Source of the DNA: Acidobacteriota bacterium
Lineage (GTDB): Bacteria > Acidobacteriota > Terriglobia > Acidiferrales > UBA7541
Length of the DNA: 64,000 bases
Direction: 5' to 3'
Assembly: GCA_013289835.1 (NCBI GenBank)
Contig: JABCZG010000002.1
Span: 186,001-250,000, forward strand
Shown here: in pieces, positions 43,912 to 52,650 of the stretch
How the letters are laid out: the number at the start of each line of letters is the position of its first letter
Numbering within the stretch: the stretch's first letter is position 1
The notes under the pieces: generated by a model
What the model saw: the letters and a program-made list of their open reading frames with translations, nothing else
Told to the model about the DNA's origin: nothing
Databases searched by the model: none
Translations under genes and position numbers: made by a program

Positions 43912-44919
43912 ATGCGCACGACTCGATGGACGCAGTTTTTGATGATCTTTGTTGGATTGCTTTGCGGGCACGGCGCGCGGGCGCAGGCTCGGAGCACGGA
44001 TAAAATCAAGGTGCTGACGCTGCTTGGTAAGCCGTTGCAGGTGGTTGTGGCGGAAGGGCATGGGATTTTTGCGAAGTACGGCGTGACGGTAGAGACGGAG
44101 AATTTGCCGAATTCGGATGTGCTGCGGGCGAACCTGGCGGCGGGCAAGGGCGATCTTGCTTATCTTGCGGTGGATAACGCGGTCGCCATGGTCGAGCTTG
44201 CGCATGAGGATGTGATCATTCTGATGGGAGGCGAGGGATCGCAGAATGAATTGATCGCGCAGCCGGAAATCAAATCCATCAATGATTTGCGTGGGAAAAC
44301 TCTGATTGTGGATGCGCCGAACACGGCGTACGCCTTGCAGATGAAGAAGATTCTTCTGCTGAACGGAATGCAGGCCGGCAAAGATTACGACATCAAACCG
44401 TTTGGGGCGACGCCGGCGCGGCTGGCGGCGATGCGCGAACACAAGGAATTTGCGGGATCGATGCTTGGACCGCCGACGTCGATCGTGGCGAAACATGCGG
44501 GATTTGTGAGCCTGGGCTCGGTTCAGGAACTCATCGGGCCGTACCAGGCTTCCGGGTATTTCACGGAGCGGAAGTGGGCGCAGGAACATCGCGATGGGCT
44601 GGTTCTCTATCTTGCAGCAATCGTGGAAGCGCAGCGCTGGCTGATGGCGCCTGCGAATAAGGAGAAGGTGATCGAGTTGATGACGAAAGAGATGCATCTT
44701 GCGCCGGACGTGGCAACGGAAACGTACGAATCGTACATGTCGCGGCCGGGTGGGTATGAGAAGGACGCGCGCTTTGATCTTGATGGATTTAAGAATGTGT
44801 TGAAGCTGCGGGCGGAAGTGGAAGGATCGTGGGGCGGGCATGCGCCGGGGCCAGAGAAATATTACGAGCCTTCGTATTACGACGCGGCGCTGGTAAAAGT
44901 GATGAAAGGGATAAAGTAA
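43912..44919 (+). CDS. Orphan ABC-type substrate-binding protein (NMT1/THI5-like)
   Basis: A 335-aa protein with a signal peptide (WTQFLMIFVGLLCGHGARAQA) and a type-II periplasmic binding fold: LGKPLQVVVAEGHGIFAKYGVTVETENL, LAAGKGDLAYLAVDNAVAMV and SINDLRGKTLIVDAPNTAYALQMKKILLLNGM are the usual segments of NMT1/SsuA-like proteins. These bind pyrimidine precursors, sulfonates or nitrate. There is no permease or ATPase gene nearby, so it may signal, pass its ligand to a distant transporter, or act without one. Its stop is adjacent to the next gene's ATG. Confidence 0.87.
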   Translation: MRTTRWTQFLMIFVGLLCGHGARAQARSTDKIKVLTLLGKPLQVVVAEGHGIFAKYGVTVETENLPNSDVLRANLAAGKGDLAYLAVDNAVAMVELAHEDVIILMGGEGSQNELIAQPEIKSINDLRGKTLIVDAPNTAYALQMKKILLLNGMQAGKDYDIKPFGATPARLAAMREHKEFAGSMLGPPTSIVAKHAGFVSLGSVQELIGPYQASGYFTERKWAQEHRDGLVLYLAAIVEAQRWLMAPANKEKVIELMTKEMHLAPDVATETYESYMSRPGGYEKDARFDLDGFKNVLKLRAEVEGSWGGHAPGPEKYYEPSYYDAALVKVMKGIK

Positions 44920-46161
44920 ATGGATTTCAAAACGAGACTTCAGCGTATTGGTTGTTTGGTGTTCGTGATTCTTTTTGCGCTCGCGTTCACAAACGCGGCA
45001 ATGGCGCAGCAGAAAGAACGGACGCTCGAGGAAATAAAAACGGAGGCGATCAAGCGCGCGGAAAACGGGATGTATCCGTTGATCGGACTCGATCCCGCGG
45101 ACGTGAAGGAAGCGTTTGCGGCGATCAAGACGAGCGACTACGACGAGTGGGCAGCGGCGTTCAGCGCGGTTGCGGACCACTACATGGCGCAAGCGAAAGC
45201 GGCGGAAGCAACGGACTCCGCAAAGGCGAGCGCGCTTTATGTGAAAGCGTGGAGGCTGTATTCGTTTGGGCGGTGGCCGGTGCCGGCGTCTCCGGGAAAG
45301 CAGCGAGCGTACGCGAAGGCGCTGGAAGCGTTTCTCGCGCACGCGAAATTGATGGATCCGCCGCTGGAAGTGGTGCGCATTCCGTTTGAAGGGTCGGAGA
45401 TCGTCGGCTATTTGCGGCTGCCAAAAAATGCGAAAGGGCCTGTGCCGCTGGTGATTGCCATCAGCGGGTTGGACAGCCGCAAGGAAGATCTTTCGGAGAA
45501 TTTCGGCGCCATTCTTCCGTACGGAATTGGATTTATTGGGCTGGATTCGCCAGGGACGGGGCAGTCGCCGATCAAGGCGAGCGAAACGGCGGAGCGCGAG
45601 TTTTCGCGCGTGATTGATTATTTGCAGACGCGACCGGAAGTGGACAAGACGCGGATCGGCATGGATGGGCAGAGTTTCGGGGCGTACTGGGCAACGAAGC
45701 TGGCGATTCTGGAGCATGCGCGGTTGAAGGCGGTGGTGGCGCAGTCGCCGCCGGCCGATGCGACGTTTCAAAAGGATTTTGTGATTAACAAGACGCTGGG
45801 TAATCGCGAATATCTTTTCGGACTCGGGCCGGCGCTGATGTCGATTTATGAGGGTGCGAAAACCGTAGACGACCTGGCGAACATTTTTCCGAAGATGTCG
45901 CTGGTTTCGCAGGGGCTGCTCGGAAAGCCGATGGCGCCGATGCTGGTGATCGCGGGAGTTTTGGACACGCAAGTGCCGATTTCGGATGCGTATTTGATCC
46001 TCAGCAGCGGCGACGTTCCGAAAGAAGCGTGGATCAATCCGCAGGGCGGGCACCTGGGGCGGCAGGTGAAAGTGTGGCCGGACCCGGTGATTTTCCGGCA
46101 GGTAATTATTCCCTATTTAGTACGGAAGCTAGATGTGGGAAGTAATGAAGCAACGAAGTAA
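44920..46161 (+). CDS. Exported alpha/beta hydrolase, FrsA/DHPON-hydrolase-like
   Basis: A 413-aa protein with a signal-like start (IGCLVFVILFALAFTNAAMAQQ), an N-terminal helical part (~residues 30-140) and an alpha/beta hydrolase domain (VPLVIAISGLDSRKEDL; nucleophile Ser in GMDGQSFGAYWATK; likely acid in LDTQVPISDAY; His in PQGGHLG). The helical-cap-plus-hydrolase layout is that of FrsA and 2,6-dihydroxypseudooxynicotine hydrolase, a C-C bond hydrolase. It starts right at the stop of the binding-protein gene (44919), so both are co-expressed. Reaction unknown. Confidence 0.83.
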   Translation: MDFKTRLQRIGCLVFVILFALAFTNAAMAQQKERTLEEIKTEAIKRAENGMYPLIGLDPADVKEAFAAIKTSDYDEWAAAFSAVADHYMAQAKAAEATDSAKASALYVKAWRLYSFGRWPVPASPGKQRAYAKALEAFLAHAKLMDPPLEVVRIPFEGSEIVGYLRLPKNAKGPVPLVIAISGLDSRKEDLSENFGAILPYGIGFIGLDSPGTGQSPIKASETAEREFSRVIDYLQTRPEVDKTRIGMDGQSFGAYWATKLAILEHARLKAVVAQSPPADATFQKDFVINKTLGNREYLFGLGPALMSIYEGAKTVDDLANIFPKMSLVSQGLLGKPMAPMLVIAGVLDTQVPISDAYLILSSGDVPKEAWINPQGGHLGRQVKVWPDPVIFRQVIIPYLVRKLDVGSNEATK

Positions 46162-46217
46162 AGAAGTATCGACGGAAGGTGTTGAAGGTGTGGAGGTGAA
46201 AAGTCTATTGCGGAAGC

Positions 46218-46553
46218 TCAACTAACCCGCGTCCATGATGCAACCTGTCTCTTTGTCGCCTTCTCTCTAACTGACTTCGTAAGCTGTGGCGTTGCAAGCA
46301 TCTTTTTCAGCCGGGCTACCAGCCCCAAGAATGCGGCGTCCGGCTTTTTCCATTTGGGCATGTTTCGCCAGAATCTTATCGCTTTTTTAGTTCTCTTCTT
46401 TTCCACGGCTTCCGCAGCGGCAGCCTTCCGGTTCCCGCGTGGTCCATTTCGTGAGCCACCAGCAGCCAGAACGCATGGCTTTCCGGCAGCCACGCCGCAC
46501 ATAGGACAGGCGACCGAAGACGATTGTCTTAGAGTTGGTTGCTTTGTTCTCAT
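46218..46553 (-). CDS. Small zinc-ribbon-like protein of unknown function
   Basis: A 111-aa basic protein. CPMCGVAAGKPCVLAAGGSRNGPRGNRK is the CPxCG-x4-5-G-x-PC arrangement of short zinc-binding modules common in acidobacterial and phage genomes, in which a later His often completes the site; here that position is Arg or Asn. The C-terminal half is Lys-rich (RFWRNMPKWKKPDAAFLGLVARLKKML). No neighbour shares its orientation closely enough for an operon, except the Crp gene 75 bases upstream. Confidence 0.6.
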   Translation of the reverse strand: MRTKQPTLRQSSSVACPMCGVAAGKPCVLAAGGSRNGPRGNRKAAAAEAVEKKRTKKAIRFWRNMPKWKKPDAAFLGLVARLKKMLATPQLTKSVREKATKRQVASWTRVS

Positions 46554-46628
46554 TCCTTGCTTCCGTTGCCCTAGGGTGGTTCGCTCGGCAGTCGTCTAGT
46601 GGCGAAAGCCGGAGTCATCTGGCCGGGT

Positions 46629-47300
46629 CTACGTCTTCTTGACGGACATCGGGCGATTTTCCAGGAACGCTACGACCAGAGCTTTATTTACTTGCAAGCC
46701 TCCGTTGTAGCTGACCAAACCCTTCTTCTTGAACTGGTTCATGAATTTACTTACCCTTTGGCGGGTGGTACCAACCATCTCCGCCAAGGTTGATTGGCTC
46801 ACCTTCAGCGGGGAGTCCGACTTCGATTCACTGCTTATATCCCCAAATAACAACAGCACCCGCGCAAGCCGCTTTTCGCTGAAATTGAAGAATTGATCTA
46901 TCAGGTCTTCCTCGATTCGAACAACCCGGGAAAGCAAATATTCAGCGAACAGGGCTGCGAAATGCGCGTCTCTCTTGAGCGTGTGAACCGTCCTCTCTTT
47001 TTGCAGGCGAATGACATTGGATTGTCCAATGGATCGCGCCGTACAAATCCGCCGGGATTGCCCTGCTAGACAGCCTTCGCCAAAAAAGCTGCCTTGCTGC
47101 AGGATGGCGATAATAGCTTTCTTGCGTGTGGTGACCGCCGTGAGCTTCACTGTCCCGCTATCGATGTAGAAAACAGAGTCAGCTGGATCTCCTTGCGAAA
47201 AGACGACCTCTTTGTCCCGGTAGTTCCGAAAAGTCATCCTAGTACGGAATCTTCTGCGGAGAAATGCGTGACTGACACCGAGGCTACGCTTACTCGGCAT
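46629..47300 (-). CDS. Crp/Fnr-family transcriptional regulator
   Basis: A 223-aa regulator. The effector domain shows the cyclic-nucleotide-binding jelly roll (YRDKEVVFSQGDPADSVFYIDSGTVKLTAV, GSFFGEGCLAGQ), a long dimer helix, and the winged helix (LKVSQSTLAEMVGTTRQRVSKFMNQFKKKGLVSYNGG). The FGEGCLAG turn lacks the usual Arg of strong cAMP binders, so its ligand is uncertain; no Cys set for an Fe-S cluster is seen. ATG 47300 preferred over 47318. It is divergent from the permease at 47739. Confidence 0.9.
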   Translation of the reverse strand: MPSKRSLGVSHAFLRRRFRTRMTFRNYRDKEVVFSQGDPADSVFYIDSGTVKLTAVTTRKKAIIAILQQGSFFGEGCLAGQSRRICTARSIGQSNVIRLQKERTVHTLKRDAHFAALFAEYLLSRVVRIEEDLIDQFFNFSEKRLARVLLLFGDISSESKSDSPLKVSQSTLAEMVGTTRQRVSKFMNQFKKKGLVSYNGGLQVNKALVVAFLENRPMSVKKT

Positions 47301-47738
47301 TCGGTTCTGCTCCTTCAATCAACTCGGGAAATTGGCTCAGCTTGAACAATCGTAGACTCATAGGTCCGACCCGTCTAGATGAGCAAAATTGACCACATGC
47401 AAGGTGTTCCAAAATGAACAGGCTGAACGTAAGTAAATGTGCTATCGCAAGACCACCTACGACAGTGACCCAGGGAGAGTCGCGAAGCATGGAAAACGGG
47501 GGGCAGAACGGGGGATCCCGTGGACTGTTTCCGACGTTTGGCCCGAATTGTGTCCAAGCGAGAGGCAAGAGCGACTAATTGGGTGAGTTACCGTCGAACA
47601 AAAGGAGATGGGATTGCGTCCTTACTAGAGAAGGGCGGACGGGTCTTGCCGACAAAAGGCGTAAGGCCTGCCACTACATCAACCGCACGGGTCTAAAGAC
47701 CCGCCACTACATGGGCGAGGGACTAACTGGGGGGCGAC
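47301..47738. other. Divergent intergenic region with REP-like element
   Basis: No gene is visible in these 438 bases between the Crp regulator and the permease. The right end holds a REP-like hairpin (47688-47703) described separately. The rest shows no clear promoter or operator that I can defend. Confidence 0.6.
47666..47712 (+). repeat. REP-like palindromic element (copy 2, with preceding partial copy)
   Basis: CGGGTCTAAAGACCCG (47688-47703) is a perfect hairpin followed by CCACTACAT; a partial unit (GCCACTACATC) precedes it at about 47670-47680. It matches the plan 'hairpin with AA-centred CTRAAG + CC-x-CTACA' of the elements at 22801 and 50267. Confidence 0.75.
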
Positions 47739-50183
47739 ATGGGAACGCTGGGGCAGGATATACGGTACGCGTTGAGGAATTTGGGGAAGGCGCCGGGGTT
47801 TGCGGCGATTGCAATTGTGACGCTGGCGCTGGGGATTGGGGCGTCCACGGCGATATTCAGCGTGATGGATAACATTTTAATGGAGCCGTTTCCGTATCCG
47901 GACGCACAGCGGTACTTTTCGATGCAAATCCATGATACGGAACAGAATCAGCCGGGAGGGCGTGGCGGGTACAGCGGGCCGGAGTTTCTGGATATTGTGG
48001 AGCAGAACCATGTGTTTGACCGGGTGATCGCCAACAACAACCTGGACGTGCTGTACCGATCGGGGGAGGGGGCGGAGCGATTCAACGGGAACTATGTCAC
48101 GCCGGGGACATTCGAGTTCCTGGGGATGCCGGCGCTGCTGGGGAGGGTAATGCAGCCCGCGGATTACGAGCCGGGAGCCCCGCCGGTGTTTGTGCTGCGG
48201 TACAAGGTATGGGTGAAGGAGTTTGGGGCTGATCCGAGTGTCGTGAATAAGACCTTTGTATTGAACGGGACGCCGAGGACGCTGATCGGGATCATGCCGC
48301 CGCGGTTTGGCTGGGGAGACGCGGACCTGTGGATCCCGGAGAAACCGAGCCGGGCGGCTTCCGGGAAGACGTATGCTGGGGCGTTCCCGCCGTCGTGGTT
48401 CCTGTTGGGGCACTTGAAGCCGGGTGTTTCCGAAAAGGAAGCGGTGGCGGACCTAACGGTAATCGCCAGGCGACTTGCTACGCAGTATCCGAAGGATTAT
48501 CCGAAGCAATTTACGGTGGAGGTGGACTCGCTGACGAATCTGGTGGTCGGCAAGTTTAAGACGACACTCTATATCGTATTGGCGGCAGTGGGGTTATTGC
48601 TGCTGATTGGGTGCGGGAATGTGGCGAACCTGCTGCTGGCGCGGGCGACCACACGGGAAAAGGAGTTTGCCATCCGCTCGGCTTTGGGGGCAAATCGGTG
48701 GAGATTAGTGCGGCAGCTGTTGGTAGAAAGCCTGATTCTGGCGATTGGCGGGGCCGCGTTGGGGACGCTGCTTGCATGGGGAGGGCTGAAGTTCCTGGTG
48801 GCGTTGATGCCGCAGAACATTATCCCGGCTGAGGCGGTGATCCGGCTGAATCTTCCGGTGCTGGCGTTCACACTGGTGACGGCAGTGTTGACGGCGCTGG
48901 TGTTTGGGCTGGTGCCGGCGTTGAAGGCGGCGCGAAAGGATTTGAATGAGCCGCTGCGGGATAGCGGCAAGGGAATCAGCGGGGGCTTCCGGCACGGAAT
49001 GCTGCGCAACGTGGTGGTAGTGGTGGAAGTCGGGTTCTCCCTGGTACTGCTCGTGGTTGCGGGTTTGCTGATGCGGAGCTTTGTGGCGCTGCGGGAAGTG
49101 CACCTGGGGTTGCAGCCGGATCATGTATGGGTAGCGAGATTGCCGCTGCCGCCGGACCGTTATAAGACGGCGGATCAGGTGGCGGGATTTTACCGGCCGC
49201 TGCTGCAACGGCTGAAAGCCTTGCCGGGAATAGTGGACGCGACGGAAACGAGCACATTGCCGCCGTATGGCGGGATTTCGAGCGACATCGAAATCCCAGG
49301 GAAGACACACTCGGAAAAATGGAACGCGATGTTTCAGCTGGTCAGCGAAGGATATTTTCCGGTGCTGAAAATACAGTTCGTGGACGGACGGGGCTTCACA
49401 GAAGCGGAAGTGAATGGAGCGCGCAAGCTGGCAGTGGTAAATCAGACGTTTGTGAAGAAATACCTGGGGAATGAGAATCCAATCGGAAAGCAGGTAAGCA
49501 TCGCGCAACTGACGGAGTTTGACGATGCAGTGAAGGAGCCGATGTTTGAAATCATCGGACTGGTGGCGGATGTGAAGAACCAGGGGCTGCAAGATCCCGT
49601 CACGCCAGAAATATGGGTGCCGTATACAGTGACGGGCTCGGCGTTCCGCGGGATTTTGGTGCGGACGGCGCAAGAACCACTGACGATGACGGCGGTGATC
49701 GAGCGGGAGATCTGGGCCACGGACAGTAGCGTGCCGCTGACGTTCACGGGGACGCTGGAAGGATATATCAGCCAGTTTTCGTATGCGGGACCGAGGTTTG
49801 GATTCTTGCTGATGACGATCTTCGGTTCGATTGGGCTGGTGCTGGTCACGCTGGGCGTGTATAGCGTGCTGGCGTATACGACGGCGCGAAGGACGCATGA
49901 GATTGGGATTCGCATGGCGCTGGGAGCGGAAGGCGGGGATGTGCTGAGGTTAGTGGTGCGGATGGGGCTGAAGTTGGTGGGGATTGGAGTGGGGATTGGG
50001 TTGATCTTGAGCCTGGCGTTGGGGAGGGTGGTCGCGACGCAATTGTGGGGAGTGTCGGCGTATGATCCGTGGACGCTGACGTGTGTGCCGTTGCTGTTGA
50101 TTGTTACGGGGCTGGTGGCTTGCTGGCTTCCGGCGCGGAGGGCGGCGCGGGTGGATCCGCTGATGGCGTTGCGGTATGAGTGA
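47739..50183 (+). CDS. Orphan duplicated MacB-like ABC permease (ADOP type)
   Basis: An 814-aa protein of the same family as those at 4167 and 11861, without the long N-terminal extension: [39 protein letters not shown] at the start, two MacB_PCD/FtsX halves, and ARRAARVDPLMALRYE at the end. Membrane segments lie near residues 20-42, 270-295, 320-345, 360-385, 415-440 and in the last 110 residues. No ATPase and no PadR gene are alongside; a Crp regulator is divergent. It is followed by heptamer repeats, like the permease ending at 14581. Confidence 0.92.
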   Translation: MGTLGQDIRYALRNLGKAPGFAAIAIVTLALGIGASTAIFSVMDNILMEPFPYPDAQRYFSMQIHDTEQNQPGGRGGYSGPEFLDIVEQNHVFDRVIANNNLDVLYRSGEGAERFNGNYVTPGTFEFLGMPALLGRVMQPADYEPGAPPVFVLRYKVWVKEFGADPSVVNKTFVLNGTPRTLIGIMPPRFGWGDADLWIPEKPSRAASGKTYAGAFPPSWFLLGHLKPGVSEKEAVADLTVIARRLATQYPKDYPKQFTVEVDSLTNLVVGKFKTTLYIVLAAVGLLLLIGCGNVANLLLARATTREKEFAIRSALGANRWRLVRQLLVESLILAIGGAALGTLLAWGGLKFLVALMPQNIIPAEAVIRLNLPVLAFTLVTAVLTALVFGLVPALKAARKDLNEPLRDSGKGISGGFRHGMLRNVVVVVEVGFSLVLLVVAGLLMRSFVALREVHLGLQPDHVWVARLPLPPDRYKTADQVAGFYRPLLQRLKALPGIVDATETSTLPPYGGISSDIEIPGKTHSEKWNAMFQLVSEGYFPVLKIQFVDGRGFTEAEVNGARKLAVVNQTFVKKYLGNENPIGKQVSIAQLTEFDDAVKEPMFEIIGLVADVKNQGLQDPVTPEIWVPYTVTGSAFRGILVRTAQEPLTMTAVIEREIWATDSSVPLTFTGTLEGYISQFSYAGPRFGFLLMTIFGSIGLVLVTLGVYSVLAYTTARRTHEIGIRMALGAEGGDVLRLVVRMGLKLVGIGVGIGLILSLALGRVVATQLWGVSAYDPWTLTCVPLLLIVTGLVACWLPARRAARVDPLMALRYE

Positions 50184-50211
50184 GCGTGCAGGGTTGTTTG
50201 CGAGAGATTTT

Positions 50212-50236
50212 CAGTTGTCAGTGTTCAGTTTTCAGT
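50212..50236 (+). repeat. Degenerate heptamer repeat, CAGTTxT units
   Basis: CAGTTGT, CAGTGTT, CAGTTTT and CAGT follow one another with a 7-base period, 28 bases after the permease stop. Same core and period as the arrays at 14587 and 16568. Confidence 0.8.
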
Positions 50237-50266
50237 AAGTAAAATAAAATTCAATCCAGATGAGGG

Positions 50267-50295
50267 CGGGCTGGGTTAAAGCCCGGCCTCTACAG
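50267..50295 (+). repeat. REP-like palindromic element (copy 3)
   Basis: CGGGCT (50267-50272) pairs with AGCCCG (50280-50285) around GGGTTAA, and GCCTCTACAG follows. Hairpin and CCTCTACAG tail match the 22801 element. It lies between two convergent genes and could act as a two-way transcription stop. Confidence 0.75.
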
Positions 50296-50311
50296 AGTTA
50301 GCAGAATTGCG

Positions 50312-52531
50312 CTAGGCCCAGGAGTAGCCGTGTTTGGAGAGGGGCAAGGAACGGATGCGCTGGCCGGTGGCGGCGAAGATGGCGTTGCAGACGGCGGGGA
50401 GCACCGGCGGGAGCGAAGGTTCGCCGAGGCCGGTGGGTGAGTTGTCGGTTTTCAGGAAATGGACTTCGATTTCGGGCGGCACCTGATTCATGCGCATGGG
50501 CGTGTATTCGTGGAAATTGCTTTGGACGGCGCGGCCGGCGTCAATGGTGATTTCGTAGGACATGACGGAGCTTAGGCCTTCGATGACGGCGCCGCGAACC
50601 TGATTTTCGGCGTTGAGTGGATTGATGATCTGGCTGCCGACGTCGCCGGCGACCCAGATTTTTTCGACCTTGATGGCTTTATCGGAATTGACGCGCAGCT
50701 GGACGACTTCGGCGAAGTAGCCGCGGTGGGCGAATTGGAAGGCGACGCCCATGGCGGTGCCTTTCGGCAGAGTGCGCGTGCCCCAGGCGGATTTTTCTGC
50801 GACGAGCTTCAGCACACCTTGCATACGAGCGGCGTCGAAATCCACATCACCGGGATTGGTTGAGGGCTGCGCGCTGGGAACGCGAGGCGCGGTGAGGAGA
50901 TCCATGCGGAATTGGACGGGATCTTTTCCGGCGGCGTGGGCGAGTTCGTCGGTGAAGGATTGGAAGACCCAGGAGAAGGCGTTGCTGCTGGGAGCGCGCA
51001 GAGCGTAGGTGGGCACGCCGAGAGGCATGAGAGAAGCGCCGAAGAAAAAGTTCGGGAGGAATGTGCCGGGAAATTGATTGGGCGGGATGCTGGCGGAGGG
51101 AGCGAACTTATCGCCTTCGCCGAAGCTGACGAAGTGATTGCGCCAGGCGACGAGTTTGCCGGAGGAGTCCAGGCCGCCTTTGAGGTAATGAAAACCGGCG
51201 GGGCGATAGTGATCGTGGTGAAAATCGTCTTCGCGGGTCCAAAGGAGTTTGACGGGGACGCCGATTTGTTTGGCGATGGCGCCGGCTTCGAGCATGTAGT
51301 CATTGGTGAGGCGACGGCCGAAACCGCCGCCGGCGCGCTTCAGGTGGATGATGATGTCGTCGTGGGGGATGTTGAGAACTTTGGAGACGAGCAGGCGGCC
51401 GTTTTCGGGGGTTTGGCTGGGGGACCAGAATTCGAGTTTGCCGTCGTGATAGTGAGCGAGGCAGTTTTCGGGCTCCATGGGGGCGTGGGCTAGGAAGGGA
51501 TAGGAGTAGGCGGCTTCGACGATTTTTGCGGCGGACTGGAGGGCGGCTTCGGCGTCGCCGTCTTTGCGCAGAGTGATCGCGGGGGGCTGCTTCGAGAGTT
51601 CGTCGGCGCGCTTTTGAAAGCCTTCGCTGCTTTGTTGGGCGGTGGGGCCCTCATTCCACTGGGCGTGTAATTTCTTGCGGGCTTCGTTGGCTTGCCACCA
51701 GGTGTCGGCAACAACGGCGACGCCCCAATGCAGGCCGAGCAAATCTTGCGTGCCTTCGACTTCGAAGACGTGGCGGACGCCGGGCAGGGACTTGATTTCA
51801 TCGAGGTTCGCGCCCACGCATTTTCCTGCGTAGACGGGGCACTTGTCGTAAACGGCGTACAACATTCCGGGAACTTTGAAGTCGATGCTGTAGAGATTTT
51901 TTCCGGTGACGATTTGAGGATTGTCCACGGCGCGAGTGGGGCGGCCGATGATTTTGTAGTCTTTGGGATCCTTGAGCTTGACGGTCTTGAGATCGGGAGC
52001 GGGCAGGATGGCGGCTTTTTCGGCGAGCGCGCCGTAGGTGAGAGTGCGGTTGGAGGGCGAATGGGTGACGCGGCCGGAGGAGGTTTGGCACTCGGATTCT
52101 GGGACGGCCCAGGTTTGCGCGGCGGCGGTGATGAACATTTGGCGACAGGCGGCGCCGACGCGGCGGAGCGGATCCCAGTTGGTAGGCGTGGAGGTGCTGC
52201 CACCGGCGCGCTGGGGGCCGTATTTGGTTTCGTCGAGATCGGCTTGCTCGATGCGGACATCTTTCCAATCGATGTCGAGTTCGTCGGCGATGATCATGGG
52301 GAGATGCGTTTTGACGCCTTGGCCGATCTCGGGATTCTTGGACATGATGGTGACGATGCCGTTGGGGGCGACGCGAATGAAGGCGGTGGGCAAGAACGCT
52401 GGCGTTGGAGGTTGGGGCGCTTGCGCGAAAAGTTCGGAGACGGAATCGGTGTGGAGAGCGAAGAGGATGCCGCCGCCGGCTACGGCGGAGACGCGGAGGA
52501 AGGTGCGGCGATCGAGAAGGGTGGCTGACAT
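50312..52531 (-). CDS. Molybdenum hydroxylase large subunit (xanthine-dehydrogenase/IorB family), Tat-exported, no Fe-S partner beside it
   Basis: A 739-aa paralogue of the gene at 25973. Start set at ATG 52531, with AGGAGG upstream, directly in front of the Tat signal [23 protein letters not shown]. Molybdopterin contacts ([27 protein letters not shown]) and the catalytic Glu ([21 protein letters not shown]) are visible. Unlike its relative there is no [2Fe-2S] subunit gene on either side; the upstream neighbour is a symporter. It must borrow an electron-transfer partner, or the partner gene lies elsewhere. Substrate unknown. Confidence 0.9.
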   Translation of the reverse strand: MSATLLDRRTFLRVSAVAGGGILFALHTDSVSELFAQAPQPPTPAFLPTAFIRVAPNGIVTIMSKNPEIGQGVKTHLPMIIADELDIDWKDVRIEQADLDETKYGPQRAGGSTSTPTNWDPLRRVGAACRQMFITAAAQTWAVPESECQTSSGRVTHSPSNRTLTYGALAEKAAILPAPDLKTVKLKDPKDYKIIGRPTRAVDNPQIVTGKNLYSIDFKVPGMLYAVYDKCPVYAGKCVGANLDEIKSLPGVRHVFEVEGTQDLLGLHWGVAVVADTWWQANEARKKLHAQWNEGPTAQQSSEGFQKRADELSKQPPAITLRKDGDAEAALQSAAKIVEAAYSYPFLAHAPMEPENCLAHYHDGKLEFWSPSQTPENGRLLVSKVLNIPHDDIIIHLKRAGGGFGRRLTNDYMLEAGAIAKQIGVPVKLLWTREDDFHHDHYRPAGFHYLKGGLDSSGKLVAWRNHFVSFGEGDKFAPSASIPPNQFPGTFLPNFFFGASLMPLGVPTYALRAPSSNAFSWVFQSFTDELAHAAGKDPVQFRMDLLTAPRVPSAQPSTNPGDVDFDAARMQGVLKLVAEKSAWGTRTLPKGTAMGVAFQFAHRGYFAEVVQLRVNSDKAIKVEKIWVAGDVGSQIINPLNAENQVRGAVIEGLSSVMSYEITIDAGRAVQSNFHEYTPMRMNQVPPEIEVHFLKTDNSPTGLGEPSLPPVLPAVCNAIFAATGQRIRSLPLSKHGYSWA

Positions 52532-52650
52532 GGGGCCTCCTGCTAGCGCGGATGCGGACTTCCGAGAAGAGAGCGTGTTCTTCATCATACGCATTTTAAC
52601 GCTGCGAGTGGATTTGTAAACCGGTTCGTTGCGTCTGAAACGTGGGGCGG

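Noticed and set aside
43822..46053. Long minus-strand frame (743 codons) across the binding-protein and hydrolase genes
   Set aside because: It is Arg/His-rich, has no recognisable domain, and is antisense to two genes with clear signal peptides and motifs; a product of GC-rich codon bias.
25973..46161. Calling the region a nicotine-degradation cluster
   Set aside because: Individual families match steps of that pathway, but all are broad families and no pathway-specific enzyme is recognised.
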